A DNA stretch of 64,000 bases from assembly GCF_001645125.1 (NCBI RefSeq), contig NZ_LXKA01000349.1:186001-250000 (forward strand), written 5' to 3'. Under the pieces are notes generated by a model. That model made no database searches and was not told where the DNA came from. It worked only from the letters and a program-made list of their open reading frames with translations. Position numbers and translations under genes: made by a program. The first letter of the stretch is position 1, and each line of letters begins with the position of its first letter. This document shows, piece after piece, positions 1 through 8,950 of this stretch. Source of the stretch: Paraburkholderia ginsengiterrae (GTDB lineage: Bacteria > Pseudomonadota > Gammaproteobacteria > Burkholderiales > Burkholderiaceae).

Positions 1-153
1 GTGTTTCTGCTGCCTGCGCTCGCGGCATGGCTCGGTGTCGAACGCTCGGAACGGCGCAAACGGGCGAACTCGCCGGGGCACGATGCGCCGGTCCACGGGT
101 ACGCCGCGGCGGCAGCCGGAGCAGCAACAACGGAGCCGGATCAGTTGCTGTAA
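1..153 (+). CDS. C-terminal end of a probable RND/MMPL-type membrane exporter (partial)
   Basis: The reading frame is open from the first base and ends at TAA 151-153, giving the last 50 residues of a protein that begins outside the window. It starts with a hydrophobic stretch (FLLPALAAWL) followed by a basic, then Ala/Pro-rich hydrophilic tail. A final 'LLPALxxW' membrane helix followed by a charged cytoplasmic tail is the usual end of RND-superfamily exporters. Such exporters are often encoded beside hydrophobic-compound catabolic genes, which fits the island that follows. With only 50 residues the family remains tentative; another polytopic transporter is possible. Confidence 0.45.
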   Translation: MFLLPALAAWLGVERSERRKRANSPGHDAPVHGYAAAAAGAATTEPDQLL

Positions 154-154
154 T

Positions 155-192
155 AAAAAGAGCAGTGGTCGTGGTGTCTCACGGCCACTGCT
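155..192 (-). terminator. Rho-independent terminator of the dmpF-dmpG unit
   Basis: A 12-bp stem (161-172 with 181-192, one G-U pair, 8-nt loop) is followed on the minus strand by a CTTTTTATTA tract (151-160). It lies 35 bases beyond the dmpG stop codon. On the plus strand the U-tract is poor, so it serves the minus operon first and perhaps the exporter gene second. Confidence 0.7.
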
Positions 193-227
193 TCATTACG
201 ATCGGGACGTCGCGTCCCGTGTGCCGG

Positions 228-1259
228 TCAAACCGTGATCCCGCGTTCCCGGGCAAGCGTCAGCGCAGTGTCCTCGATCATGTCTTCCTGTCCGCCGACC
301 AGACGCTGCCTGCCCAGTTCGACAAGAATGTCACGCGCTGGAATCGCGTATTTGGCTTCCGCGCGCTTCGCGAACAGCAGGAAGGAAGAGTAGACGCCGG
401 CGTAGCCAAGTGTCAGTGCGTCGCGATCGATCCGGATCGGCGCGTCCATGATCGGCAGGACGAGGTCTTCCGCCACATCCGAGATGGAGAACAGGTCGAT
501 GCCGGTCTCGATGCCCATGCGATGACAGACCGCGACGAAAACCTCCAGCGGCGTGTTGCCGGCGCCCGCGCCGAGTCCGGCAGCGGCCGCGTCGATGCGG
601 TTTGCGCCTGCCGCCACGGCGGCCACCGAGTTGGCGACACCCATCGCAAGATTGTGATGACCGTGAAAGCCGACTTCCGTTTCCGGCTTGAGTTGCTGGC
701 GAACCAGCGAGATTCGTGCTGTCACGTCCTCGGGCAGCATGTAGCCGGCCGAGTCGGTGATGTAAATGCAATTGGCGCCATACGATTCCATCAGCTTCGC
801 CTGCCCGACGAGCTGCTCGGGAGACGACATGTGCGCCATCATCAGGAAGCCTACGGTATCCAGTTCAAGCTTGCGCGCGAGCCCGATATGCTGTTCGGAC
901 ACATCGGCTTCCGTGCAATGCGTGGCGACGCGGATCGTATGCACGCCGAGTTCATGCGCCATGTGAAGGTGATCGACCGTGCCGATGCCCGGCAGCAGCA
1001 GGGCGGAGACCTTCGCACGCTTGAGTTCCGGAATCACCGAGCTCAGATAGGCCTCGTCGGTGTGCGAAGGGAAGCCGTAGTTGACGGAGGCGCCGCCCAG
1101 CCCGTCGCCGTGCGTGACCTCGATCAGCGGAACGCCGGCGGCGTCGAGCCCTTGCGCGATCGAACGCATCTGGTCTAGAGAAATTTGATGCCGCTTTGGG
1201 TGCATACCGTCGCGCAGCGTCATGTCGTGCAATGTAATGGGAATCCCCGCGAGAGGCAT
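228..1259 (-). CDS. dmpG: 4-hydroxy-2-oxovalerate/oxohexanoate aldolase
   Basis: This is the class II pyruvate aldolase of meta-cleavage pathways. It splits 4-hydroxy-2-oxoacids into pyruvate and an aldehyde, which is channelled to the partner dehydrogenase. The 343 residues match the family's usual length. Visible motifs are TLRDGMH (14-20, with the metal ligand Asp17) and HGHHN (199-203, with the His metal ligands). The C-terminal part corresponds to the communication domain that contacts the dehydrogenase. It lies 11 bases downstream of dmpF, in the same operon, which ends at the hairpin 155-192. In steroid degraders the homologous pair HsaF/HsaG handles the hydroxyoxohexanoate and propanal versions, so the substrate chain length cannot be decided here. 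Confidence 0.92.
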   Translation of the reverse strand: MPLAGIPITLHDMTLRDGMHPKRHQISLDQMRSIAQGLDAAGVPLIEVTHGDGLGGASVNYGFPSHTDEAYLSSVIPELKRAKVSALLLPGIGTVDHLHMAHELGVHTIRVATHCTEADVSEQHIGLARKLELDTVGFLMMAHMSSPEQLVGQAKLMESYGANCIYITDSAGYMLPEDVTARISLVRQQLKPETEVGFHGHHNLAMGVANSVAAVAAGANRIDAAAAGLGAGAGNTPLEVFVAVCHRMGIETGIDLFSISDVAEDLVLPIMDAPIRIDRDALTLGYAGVYSSFLLFAKRAEAKYAIPARDILVELGRQRLVGGQEDMIEDTALTLARERGITV

Positions 1260-1270
1260 GGGCTAGCTCC

Positions 1271-2173
1271 TTAGGCAGTCGCCGTCTGGGCGGCGGCGAT
1301 CATTTGTTCAGCAAAGACTTCCGCGGTGCGTGCGGCAGCGGCGGTCATGATGTCCAGGTTACCGGCGTACTTCGGCAGATAGTCGCCGAGGCCTTCCACC
1401 TCCATGAACACGGACACGCGATTGCCGTCGAACACGGGGCCGTTCTTGAGCGCATACCCCGGCACGTAGCGGCGCACCTCGTTCACCATCGCGTGCACGG
1501 ATGCCGTGATGGCGTCGACATCGGGCGGACCTTCGGTCAGGCAGTGAATCGTGTCGCGCATGATCAGCGGCGGCTCCGCTGGGTTGATGACGATGATGGC
1601 CTTGCCTTTTCGCGCACCGCCGATCTGCTCAATGGCGTTTGCAGTGGTACGCGTGAACTCGTCGATGTTGCGGCGCGTGCCGGGCCCGACCGACCGCGAA
1701 GAGACCGTCGCGACAATTTCCCCGTAGATGACCGGCTGGACGCGCGATACCGCATAGACCATCGGAATCGTTGCCTGCCCGCCGCAGGTGACCATGTTGA
1801 CGTTCATCTCGTTGTGGCCGAGGTGTTCGGCGAGGTTGACGGGCGGCACGCAGAACGGCCCGATGGCGGCCGGCGTCAGGTCGATCACGCGCACGCCGAG
1901 TGCGGTCAGCTTGTCGGAGTTCGCCTGATGCACATAGGCGGAAGTTGCATCGAACGCAATGCGGATCTGGTCCTGGGACACGAACGGCAACAGGCCGTCC
2001 ACACCCTTGTCCGTGGTCTTCAGGCCGAGTTCCCGGGCGCGGGAGAGACCCTCCGAGGCCGCGTCCACACCGACCATCCACACGGGCTCGAGCACGCTCG
2101 AGCGGCGCAATTTGTAGAGTAGATCGGTACCGATGTTACCTGGTCCGATCAGCGCGCACTTGATCTTGTTCAT
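1271..2173 (-). CDS. dmpF: Acetaldehyde/propanal dehydrogenase, CoA-acylating
   Basis: It oxidises the aldehyde released by DmpG to acetyl-CoA (or propionyl-CoA) with NAD and CoA, in a tight complex with the aldolase. The 300 residues show the Rossmann signature GPGNIGT (10-16) and the active-site cysteine in MVTCGGQAT (Cys130). The start at 2173 was chosen because AGGAAA precedes it at suitable spacing and the protein then begins [10 protein letters not shown], as in the family. An upstream in-frame ATG at 2242 would add 23 unconserved residues. It is the first gene of a two-gene operon with dmpG and is divergent from etfBA. Confidence 0.92.
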   Translation of the reverse strand: MNKIKCALIGPGNIGTDLLYKLRRSSVLEPVWMVGVDAASEGLSRARELGLKTTDKGVDGLLPFVSQDQIRIAFDATSAYVHQANSDKLTALGVRVIDLTPAAIGPFCVPPVNLAEHLGHNEMNVNMVTCGGQATIPMVYAVSRVQPVIYGEIVATVSSRSVGPGTRRNIDEFTRTTANAIEQIGGARKGKAIIVINPAEPPLIMRDTIHCLTEGPPDVDAITASVHAMVNEVRRYVPGYALKNGPVFDGNRVSVFMEVEGLGDYLPKYAGNLDIMTAAAARTAEVFAEQMIAAAQTATA

Positions 2174-2545
2174 GACGGATGTTTCCTGTTCACCAACACC
2201 GTCTTGCCGCAGAAGTTCAGAGTTGTCATTGCCAGTCTCCATTGTTGTACCTGCCGATAGTAGACGCAGCGGGCTTTTTCATCGTAGTCCGAAAGGGTGA
2301 TGCCGCGATGTGCGAACGCGGGCGATGATGCACTCGAGCTTCATGCACGAGCGATGACGGAGGCAAGCAAGGATGATCACACCGACGGCGTTTCCGAAGG
2401 TTTTTTTCACCGACACGCCCGGCGGACTGCGGCTGCACCACTTTGAAGCGGGGAATCGACAATCGGCGAATTCACAGTAAGAAAGACGTGAGGCCGTATT
2501 GCGCCGTCGCCGGATGAATGGCGGTGCCAGACATAGGAGTTGCAA
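2174..2545. other. Intergenic region between divergent dmpFG and etfBA
   Basis: About 370 bases separate the two divergent units and should hold both promoters and any operator of the island. The ribosome binding site AGGAG of etfB is at 2535-2539. I see no convincing -10/-35 pair, hairpin or small gene; the short open frames on the minus strand here have no family features. Confidence 0.5.
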
Positions 2546-3295
2546 TTGAAGATCGTAGTGCCGGTTAAGAGAGTGGTCGACGCGAATGTGAAGGTTGGGG
2601 TAAAGGCGGACAAGACCGGCGTCGACATCGCGAACACGAAGATGTCGATGAACCCGTTCGACGAAATCGCGATGGAAGAGGCGGTGCGCCTGAAGGAAGC
2701 GGGCGTGGCGACGAAGGTGATAGCGGTGTCGGCGGGCGTCGCGCAGTGCCAGGAGACGCTACGCACGGCGCTGGCAATCGGCGCGGACCGCGCGATCCTG
2801 ATCGAGTCGAACGAAGACCTGCAGCCGCTGGCCGTGGCCAAGCTGCTGAAGGCGCTGGTCGACAAGGAACAGCCGCAACTGGTGATCCTGGGCAAGCAGG
2901 CCATCGACGACGACTCGAACCAGACCGGCCAGATGCTGGCTGCGCTGGCGAACCTGCCGCAGGCCACGTTTGCCTCGAAGGTTGTCGTTGCAGATGGCAA
3001 GGCCACCGTGTCGCGTGAAGTGGACGGCGGTGCCGAAACGCTGTCGCTGAGCTTGCCCGCTGTGATCACCACTGACCTGCGCCTGAACGAGCCGCGCTAC
3101 GTGACGTTGCCGAACATCATGAAGGCGAAGAAGAAGCCGCTGGAAGTCATCAAGCCGGTAGACCTCGGCGTTGACGTCGCACCGCGCCTGAAGACGCTGA
3201 AAGTCGCCGAGCCGCCCAAGCGCTCCGCCGGTGTGATGGTGCCGGACGTGAAGACGCTGGTCGAGAAGCTGAAGACCGAAGCCAAGGTGCTGTAA
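2546..3295 (+). CDS. etfB: Electron transfer flavoprotein, beta subunit
   Basis: It carries electrons, together with EtfA, from acyl-CoA dehydrogenase-type flavoproteins to ETF:quinone oxidoreductase. The 249 residues begin [14 protein letters not shown] and keep the family block [20 protein letters not shown], plus the AMP/FAD-contact region DDSNQTGQ. The start codon is TTG at 2546, six bases after AGGAG (2535-2539); the TTG at 2540 is too close to that site. EtfA follows after 14 bases. Burkholderiaceae usually carry another etfBA set elsewhere, so this copy may serve the local flavoprotein dehydrogenases. Confidence 0.93.
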   Translation: MKIVVPVKRVVDANVKVGVKADKTGVDIANTKMSMNPFDEIAMEEAVRLKEAGVATKVIAVSAGVAQCQETLRTALAIGADRAILIESNEDLQPLAVAKLLKALVDKEQPQLVILGKQAIDDDSNQTGQMLAALANLPQATFASKVVVADGKATVSREVDGGAETLSLSLPAVITTDLRLNEPRYVTLPNIMKAKKKPLEVIKPVDLGVDVAPRLKTLKVAEPPKRSAGVMVPDVKTLVEKLKTEAKVL

Positions 3296-3309
3296 GGGAG
3301 ACAGAGCAA

Positions 3310-4263
3310 ATGACGAATCTGGTTAGTCTTGTAGTAGCAGAACACGACAACGCGTCGATCAAGGCCGCGACGCTGAACACGATTGCAGCGGCGCAGAAGA
3401 TTGGTGGCGACGTGCACGTGCTGGTGGCGGGTCACAACGCGCAAGCGGCTGCGGATGCGGCAGCGAAAATTGCAGGTGTTTCGAGGGTGCTGCTCGCCGA
3501 CGCGCCGCAACTCGAAGCGGGCCTCGCTGAGAACGTCGAAGCGACGGTGCTGGCGCTGGTGCGTGACCCGGCGAAGAACTACACGCACATCCTCGCGCCG
3601 GCGACCGCTTCGGGCAAGAACGTCACGCCGCGTATCGCGGCAAAGCTCGATGTTGCACAGATCAGCGACATCACCGCGGTCGATTCGCCGGACACGTTCG
3701 AGCGCCCGATCTACGCGGGCAACGCGATCGCAACCGTTCAATCGGCTGACCCGATCAAGGTCATCACGGTGCGCACGACCGGCTTCGATGCCGTAGCGGC
3801 CGAAGGCGGCAGCGCAGTCGTCGAGAAGATCGAAGCGGCGGAGGACAGCGGCCTGTCGCAGTTCGTGAGCCGTGAAGTGACGAAGCTGGACCGTCCGGAA
3901 CTGACGTCGGCGAAGATCATCGTCTCGGGTGGCCGGGGTCTCGGCAACGGCGAGAACTACACCAAGGTGCTGGAGCCGCTGGCCGACAAGCTGAATGCGG
4001 CGCTGGGCGCATCGCGCGCGGCCGTCGATGCGGGCTTCGTGCCGAACGACTATCAGGTCGGCCAGACGGGCAAGATCGTCGCGCCGCAACTGTACGTGGC
4101 GGTCGGCATCTCGGGTGCGATCCAGCATCTGGCGGGCATGAAGGATTCGAAGGTGATCGTGGCGATCAACAAGGACCCCGAAGCACCGATCTTCAGCGTC
4201 GCGGATTATGGCCTCGTTGGCGATCTGTTTGCGCTCGTGCCCGAATTTTCGGCTGCGCTCTGA
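3310..4263 (+). CDS. etfA: Electron transfer flavoprotein, alpha subunit
   Basis: This is the FAD-binding partner of EtfB. The 317 residues have the ETF N-terminal domain and the C-terminal FAD domain with [31 protein letters not shown] and the closing [10 protein letters not shown] and ADYGLVGDL blocks. The length is normal. The start is the ATG behind the AGGGAGACAG site. It is co-transcribed with etfB. Its electron donors in this island could be dehydrogenases encoded outside the window, because the flavoprotein at 4971 belongs to the fumarate-reductase/KstD type, not the acyl-CoA dehydrogenase type. Confidence 0.95.
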   Translation: MTNLVSLVVAEHDNASIKAATLNTIAAAQKIGGDVHVLVAGHNAQAAADAAAKIAGVSRVLLADAPQLEAGLAENVEATVLALVRDPAKNYTHILAPATASGKNVTPRIAAKLDVAQISDITAVDSPDTFERPIYAGNAIATVQSADPIKVITVRTTGFDAVAAEGGSAVVEKIEAAEDSGLSQFVSREVTKLDRPELTSAKIIVSGGRGLGNGENYTKVLEPLADKLNAALGASRAAVDAGFVPNDYQVGQTGKIVAPQLYVAVGISGAIQHLAGMKDSKVIVAINKDPEAPIFSVADYGLVGDLFALVPEFSAAL

Positions 4264-4316
4264 CTTCGCATCGCGGCCCACATCCTCCGGCTTGCCAACC
4301 TTCTCCAAAGAACCTC

Positions 4317-4838
4317 ATGCCACTGTACGCGTTCAAGGGGACGCAACCGAGCGTCTCCACTTCGGCCTATGTGCATCCGACAGCCGTCGTGATCGGTGAT
4401 GTCAAGATCGGCGAGCGCTGCTATATCGGACCGCACGCGAGTCTGCGCGGCGATTTTGGCACGATTGTGATTGGCTCCGGCAGCAACGTGCAGGATGGTT
4501 GCGTGTTGCACGTCGGGGTCGGCGAGACTTGCTGGCTGGACGTCGACAGCCATGTCGGACATGGTGCGATCGTCCACGGAGCCTGGCTGGAACGCAACGT
4601 GATGATCGGTATGAATGCGGTTGTCATGGATGACGCGAGAATCGGCGAGTCGTCGATCGTCGCCGCGTGCGCTTTCGTCAAATCCGGCCTGGAGGTTCCA
4701 TCTGGCGTGCTGTTCGCCGGTGTGCCGGGCAGGATCGTGAGGCCGTTGAGCCAGACCGAGATATCCGCGAAGTCGACAGGAACACGAATCTATCAACAAC
4801 TGGCCGAGGACTGCCTGAGTTCGCTGCGGCCGGTCTGA
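4317..4838 (+). CDS. Gamma-carbonic-anhydrase-like hexapeptide-repeat protein (PaaY type)
   Basis: This is a left-handed beta-helix protein of 173 residues. Imperfect [LIV]-G-x4 hexapeptide repeats run from about residue 20 to 140. The His cluster expected of the gamma-CA fold is visible (CVLHVG, SHVGHGAIVHGA), so a metal site is likely. Family members such as PaaY hydrolyse non-productive CoA thioesters during aromatic degradation, while CaiE and YrdA are relatives of unclear role. Its position 53 bases after etfA in a catabolic island favours a CoA-thioesterase housekeeping role. No strong ribosome binding site precedes the ATG. Confidence 0.8.
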   Translation: MPLYAFKGTQPSVSTSAYVHPTAVVIGDVKIGERCYIGPHASLRGDFGTIVIGSGSNVQDGCVLHVGVGETCWLDVDSHVGHGAIVHGAWLERNVMIGMNAVVMDDARIGESSIVAACAFVKSGLEVPSGVLFAGVPGRIVRPLSQTEISAKSTGTRIYQQLAEDCLSSLRPV

Positions 4839-4970
4839 GCCTCCCGTTAAGGGTCGTTGGGTCTTTCGTGCAGTCGCGCCACTAGCGCAAGACGATGCAA
4901 ACGCCGGGCAGGCTCGAAAAGCCGGCTTTGCCGGCGCTACCGATTTCTACTTCTTTCCATTCCATCCCTT

Positions 4971-6452
4971 ATGTCAATCGAATATTCCGTGACTCGTCCT
5001 CTGCCAAGTGAAAACGTTCCCCACTGGGACGCCGAACATGATGTCGTCATCGCCGGCTTCGGTGCCGCGGGCGCGTGCGCGGCGATCGAGGCCGTGCAGG
5101 CCGGCGCCGATACACTCGTGATCGAGCGCGCGTCGGGCTACGGTGGGACGAGCGCGCTCTCGGGCGGCGAAATCTATCTGGGCGGAAGCGGGGGCACGCC
5201 AGCGCAGAGGCAGGCAGGGTTCACCGATTCGACGGCCGACCTGTATCGCTATCTGATGATGGCGGGAGGGCGCGATGCCGACGAAGCCAGGGTGAAGCTG
5301 TATGCCGAAGAGAGTCTCGCGCATCACGACTGGCTGGTCGCACAAGGGGTCACGTACAAGAACACGTTTTTGCCCGAGCGAATGGTGGAACCCGTCACCG
5401 ACGATTGCCTGATCTGGTCGGGCAGCGAAGAAGCCTGGCCGTTCAGCGCGGAGGCGAAACCTTGCCCGCGCGGCCACACGCCGCAATGGACCGGTTGGGG
5501 AGGCGGGCAACTGCTGATGAAGGTGCTCGCCGAGCGTGCGATTGCGTTGGGAGCGGCCGTGCGTTACGACACGCGCGTCCTTGCCCTGATCGTCGATGGG
5601 GAGGGGGCGGTGTGCGGCACCGTCGTAAGGTCGCTGGGGCAGACCGCTTACATTCGCGCGCGGCAAGCCGTGATTCTCTGCGCTGGCGGCTTCGCGATGA
5701 ATCGCGACATGGTTCAGCGGCACGCCCCGCAGTTGTTGCGCTCGGGTGAGCCGATAGGCAGTCCCGGGGACGACGGCTCCGGCATCCTGATGGGTATGAG
5801 CGTCGGCGGATCGGCGATCCACATGAACGAGGCTTTTGTGACCCTGCCGTTCTACGCTCCCGAGTCGCTCATCAAGGGCATTTTTGTGAATGAGCGCGGC
5901 CAGCGTTTCATCAATGAGGACTGCTACCATGGACGCGTGGGCTATCACGCTCTCCAGCAGCTCGGCGACCGGATTTTCCTGCTCGTGGATCAGGCGACGT
6001 ATCAGGAGCCGGCCGAGTTCACAAGAATCGGCATCGCCGCCGCCGGCGAGACCTGGGAAGAAGTCGAGCGCGATCTGAACTTGCCGGCCGGAACGTTGAG
6101 CGCCACGGTCCAGACCTACAACCGGCATGCGAGGGACGGCGCCGATCCGCTCTTCAACAAGGCGCCGAAGTGGCTGAAGCCGCTCGACGAGCCGCCGTTC
6201 GTCGCACTCGATTGCCGGGTCGACTACGCTTTTTATTCGCATTTCACACTGGGCGGTCTCGACACGCTGCCGACCGGCCAGGTGCTGACCGAGCAACGCG
6301 AGCCGGTCCCGCGGCTATTCGCTGCGGGACGGACCGCATGCGGGCTGCCGCGCTGGGGAGGCGGGTACAGTTCCGGCCTGTCTCTGGCCGATTCGACGTT
6401 TTTCGGGCGCCAGGCCGGGCGGCATGCGGCTGCGTCGGAAAGGCGCGGATGA
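4971..6452 (+). CDS. FAD-dependent oxidoreductase, 3-ketosteroid-dehydrogenase/fumarate-reductase-like
   Basis: This is a soluble flavoprotein of the FAD_binding_2 superfamily, 493 residues. It has the dinucleotide motif GFGAAGACAA (about 29-38), GYGGTSALSGG, a capping domain in the middle, and the C-terminal FAD-contact block ending GGGYSSGLSLAD. This architecture matches 3-ketosteroid delta-1- or delta-4-dehydrogenases more than respiratory fumarate reductase: there is no heme domain and no signal peptide. The in-frame start at 4857 was rejected because its first 38 residues are Arg/Ser-rich and unlike the family. It probably desaturates a cyclic ketone in the island's pathway; the substrate is inferred only. 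Confidence 0.78.
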   Translation: MSIEYSVTRPLPSENVPHWDAEHDVVIAGFGAAGACAAIEAVQAGADTLVIERASGYGGTSALSGGEIYLGGSGGTPAQRQAGFTDSTADLYRYLMMAGGRDADEARVKLYAEESLAHHDWLVAQGVTYKNTFLPERMVEPVTDDCLIWSGSEEAWPFSAEAKPCPRGHTPQWTGWGGGQLLMKVLAERAIALGAAVRYDTRVLALIVDGEGAVCGTVVRSLGQTAYIRARQAVILCAGGFAMNRDMVQRHAPQLLRSGEPIGSPGDDGSGILMGMSVGGSAIHMNEAFVTLPFYAPESLIKGIFVNERGQRFINEDCYHGRVGYHALQQLGDRIFLLVDQATYQEPAEFTRIGIAAAGETWEEVERDLNLPAGTLSATVQTYNRHARDGADPLFNKAPKWLKPLDEPPFVALDCRVDYAFYSHFTLGGLDTLPTGQVLTEQREPVPRLFAAGRTACGLPRWGGGYSSGLSLADSTFFGRQAGRHAAASERRG

Positions 6453-6456
6453 GGCG

Positions 6457-6482
6457 TGCATCGCTGCGGCAGCAGCGATGCA
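6457..6482. terminator. Perfect stem-loop between convergent genes
   Basis: An 11-bp perfect stem (6457-6467 with 6472-6482, loop GGCA) sits between the convergent flavoprotein gene and the minus-strand SDR. Neither side has a U-tract, so it may be a bidirectional terminator of modest strength or an mRNA 3'-end stabiliser. Confidence 0.45.
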
Positions 6483-6522
6483 GCGTTGCGCGCTCAACGA
6501 ACTGTCGAGCGCGCGCGCCGGA

Positions 6523-7326
6523 TCAGCGCTGAGAGGGAATGTTGCCGCCGTCGACGACGATCTCTGCACCCGTGATGTAGCTGGCCTCGCTCGACAGCAG
6601 GAAGCGGACTACGCGGCCGACTTCGGCGGGTTCCCCAAGACGGCCCAGCATGATTCGGCGCTCGAACGCGCCCGTGGGGAGGGCGTCGACAACCGGTTGA
6701 ATCATCGGCGTGAGGATCTGGCCCGGCGAGACTGAGTTGACCCGGATTCCATCGTTGCCCAGGCTGTCCGCGAGCGAGCGCATGAGTGAGAGGACGCCGC
6801 CTTTCGAAGCGGAATACGATGGGATGAGCCCGTTGCCGAGCGTCGCGTTGATCGAGGCGATGGCCACGACAGCCGAACCCGGGTTGGCGCGGAAATCGGG
6901 GAGCATCGCCTGAACGAGCAGCGCCAGCGCGCGCAGATTGATGTTGAGCACGGCGTCCCAGCGCTCGACGGAGAGTCCTTCGATCCCGCTTTGGTCGACT
7001 ACGCCCGCCGCGTGAACCAGGCCGCCGAGCGCGGGCAGCGCCGCACGAGTTTTCGCGAGCGCCGGCTCCAGTGCGCTCGCGTCGCGCAGGTCGACACCAT
7101 GCCCGTATGTGGCGACGCCGTAGCGTTGCGCGAGCTGAGTGGCGACCGCTTGCGCCTTATCACTCTGAATGTCCCAGATGGCTACTGGGCGACCGACGGC
7201 GGCAAGCGCCGCCGCCGACGCCTCCCCGATTCCGGACGCACCGCCGGTCACCACGACGGCTGTTGCCGGCACGTTGAGTGATACGTTGGAGGAAAGTGAC
7301 TGCGATGAGGAGAGGGGAGTTGTCAT
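6523..7326 (-). CDS. Short-chain dehydrogenase/reductase
   Basis: This is a classical NAD(P)-dependent SDR of about 267 residues. It has TGGASGIGEA for cofactor binding, the structural HAAG (NNAG-type) motif, the catalytic Ser in IASINA, YSASK and the C-terminal ITGAEIVVDGG. It probably interconverts a hydroxyl and a ketone on the island's substrate. The start is uncertain: the ATG at 7326 was chosen, yet none of the upstream candidates (GTG 7383, ATG 7365) has a good ribosome binding site and the first 20 residues are Ser-rich. It is the distal gene of the minus group with the EthD-like and NTF2-like genes. Confidence 0.85.
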   Translation of the reverse strand: MTTPLSSSQSLSSNVSLNVPATAVVVTGGASGIGEASAAALAAVGRPVAIWDIQSDKAQAVATQLAQRYGVATYGHGVDLRDASALEPALAKTRAALPALGGLVHAAGVVDQSGIEGLSVERWDAVLNINLRALALLVQAMLPDFRANPGSAVVAIASINATLGNGLIPSYSASKGGVLSLMRSLADSLGNDGIRVNSVSPGQILTPMIQPVVDALPTGAFERRIMLGRLGEPAEVGRVVRFLLSSEASYITGAEIVVDGGNIPSQR

Positions 7327-7445
7327 GGAGGGTCTCGATGGGTTGTCGAGCCGCCTCATCCGCATAGGGCAAGGCGGCTGCACTTCATTGCGCGCCAGAG
7401 CGGTCCGTCTTGCCGCGCGCGGCCGATCCCGCCTTGCCTGTCACA

Positions 7446-8162
7446 TCAGCCGTTGATCGCCCTCACCACATACTGGCTGGTCGGTACCACGTCGATCTTG
7501 TCGAAGTCGATGAAGCGCGCGCAGCTATCCATCATCTCGTTGACGTTGCGCTGGAATTTTTCTTCATCGCCTACCGCGTCGAAGAACGCATGGGGGTCCG
7601 TCATCGCCGCGGCGGGAAAGCATTCTTCGACAATCGCGTCGTACCCCGGCGCCGCGTGAGTCAGCGAGCGCACCACGACATTCTGTACATACAGAAAGTT
7701 GTCCTGTGTATCGATGGCAACACGCGTATGGTGGTTATGCCATACATCCAGCCATGCTTCGGGTGTGAGACGCGGCGGACGCTTGAGGAAGGCCAGCTGC
7801 GAAAACCCGGCAGTGCGTTCACCCGGTTGCGCCGGAAAGCGCGTATTGCGGATGGGTTGCGATTCGGTGACGAGGTAGGCCGCGCAATGCGGCACGACGG
7901 CGCGCACCGCATCGTCGTAGGGCTGGCGAAACATCGACACTGCACTGTCGATCCACACCGCCGCGATACCGTCGATGCCGGGCTTTGTGTTCTGCTGGCG
8001 CAGCGCGTCCGCTGGCTCGACATCCGCGTCGGCGACGTTGATCTGCACACCGTGCGCGCCGAGCGACTGCAACTTGTCACCGAGCTGTGCGCGCACCGTG
8101 CGGCTCCACTGCGAGGGCGGGATCTGCGGATCGCGCCACAACACGTAAATGACTTTTTCCAT
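7446..8162 (-). CDS. EthD-domain protein
   Basis: This 238-residue protein has two ferredoxin-like halves. The N-terminal MEKVIYVLWRDPQIPPSQW and the second-half block FLKRPPRLTPEAWLDVWHNHHTR are the typical EthD pattern, in which a W-x-x-x-H-x-x-H helix follows the first strand. EthD proteins are small dimeric alpha+beta-barrel proteins found in catabolic and polyketide-like clusters, with few proven activities (some are cyclases, decarboxylases or dehydratases). GGAG precedes the ATG. It lies between the SDR and NTF2-like genes in one minus-strand unit, so it probably acts on the same pathway. Confidence 0.8.
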   Translation of the reverse strand: MEKVIYVLWRDPQIPPSQWSRTVRAQLGDKLQSLGAHGVQINVADADVEPADALRQQNTKPGIDGIAAVWIDSAVSMFRQPYDDAVRAVVPHCAAYLVTESQPIRNTRFPAQPGERTAGFSQLAFLKRPPRLTPEAWLDVWHNHHTRVAIDTQDNFLYVQNVVVRSLTHAAPGYDAIVEECFPAAAMTDPHAFFDAVGDEEKFQRNVNEMMDSCARFIDFDKIDVVPTSQYVVRAING

Positions 8163-8246
8163 CGAATCGGCTCCGGGTTGAAGTGAGAGTGTGGCGAAGC
8201 CGCGAGCAACGCGGCCTTGCTTGCATTAAATCTGGTTAAGCCTGCG

Positions 8247-8756
8247 TCAGCCGGCGGCTTCCCCTGCGGCAGGTGGTGGCACGTCCGTTTGAAATCGGTT
8301 GGCGGTCAATGAGAACGATGCCGGGATCGGCGACGTCACGGATTCGAACAGCCTGTCGTGACGCGTCGAGTGGATCAGCCAGCGGCCGTCGTGCTTCACG
8401 TACTCATCCTCGTAGAAGGCCGTGCCATGCAGCAGATAACCGTCTTCGAGATTGATGGCATGGTCTTCCAGATACCAGGTGCCGTACGCGCAATCCTCAG
8501 CAACGAGCTGCAGTTCCGGATGATGACCGTGATGCATCGTGAGGAAGGTCGGCTTGCCGATGAGCGCTTTGAGGTTCGAGATGAACGCATCGACGCCGTC
8601 ATACGAATACCGGCCGCCATACAGGCGTGCGCGGCAGTCCACGCTCAGGCATTGCGCGAGCAGCGCCCAGTCGTGGCAATCGACCGCGCGGAAGTAGCGG
8701 TATTTCAGTTGCCGGATCTGCTCGAACTCGAAGAGCGTCCGGGTTGCGTCGTCCAT
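8247..8756 (-). CDS. SnoaL/NTF2-like protein, possible isomerase or dehydratase
   Basis: This 169-residue protein has the cone-shaped NTF2 fold pattern: N-terminal helices (FEFEQIRQLKYRYFRAVDCHDW), a central MHHGHHPE strand, then YGTWYLEDH and YEDEYVKHDGRWLI. The length and the 'KYRYxRAVDxxD' start match the SnoaL_4 and ring-hydroxylating-dioxygenase-beta-like group. Delta5-3-ketosteroid isomerase and limonene-epoxide hydrolase share this fold, so an isomerase, hydratase or dehydratase role is plausible but unproven. GAGGAG precedes the ATG at 8756; the longer frame to 9059 runs into the divergent neighbour and was rejected. Confidence 0.8.
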   Translation of the reverse strand: MDDATRTLFEFEQIRQLKYRYFRAVDCHDWALLAQCLSVDCRARLYGGRYSYDGVDAFISNLKALIGKPTFLTMHHGHHPELQLVAEDCAYGTWYLEDHAINLEDGYLLHGTAFYEDEYVKHDGRWLIHSTRHDRLFESVTSPIPASFSLTANRFQTDVPPPAAGEAAG

Positions 8757-8950
8757 CGCCAAGTCTCCTCGTGGTGTCCATCGATGGTAGGAACAAGCAC
8801 TGCCAGGCCGCATCGTCTGTTCGGACGAACCGCCGCAGCGGAGCAGAGTTGTCCGGTTTAGTCTGAACGGATGATTGATCCTCGCTGACACGCCAGTATC
8901 GTGACGGTCGGACACACCAATCGGCGTGTCTTCGCACTCAAGGAGACGGC
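8757..8950. promoter_or_regulatory. Divergent control region between two NTF2-like genes
   Basis: These 194 bases separate two divergent NTF2-like genes and must contain the promoters of the minus unit (8756 to 6523) and the plus unit (8951 to 11141). Good ribosome binding sites lie at both ends (GAGGAG minus, AGGAGA plus). No obvious palindromic operator was recognised by eye. Confidence 0.45.

Noticed and set aside
27-1178. 383-residue plus-strand frame across dmpG
   Set aside because: It is antisense to dmpG in a high-GC gene; the product is Arg/His/Asp-rich with no family pattern and DmpG motifs are perfect on the other strand.
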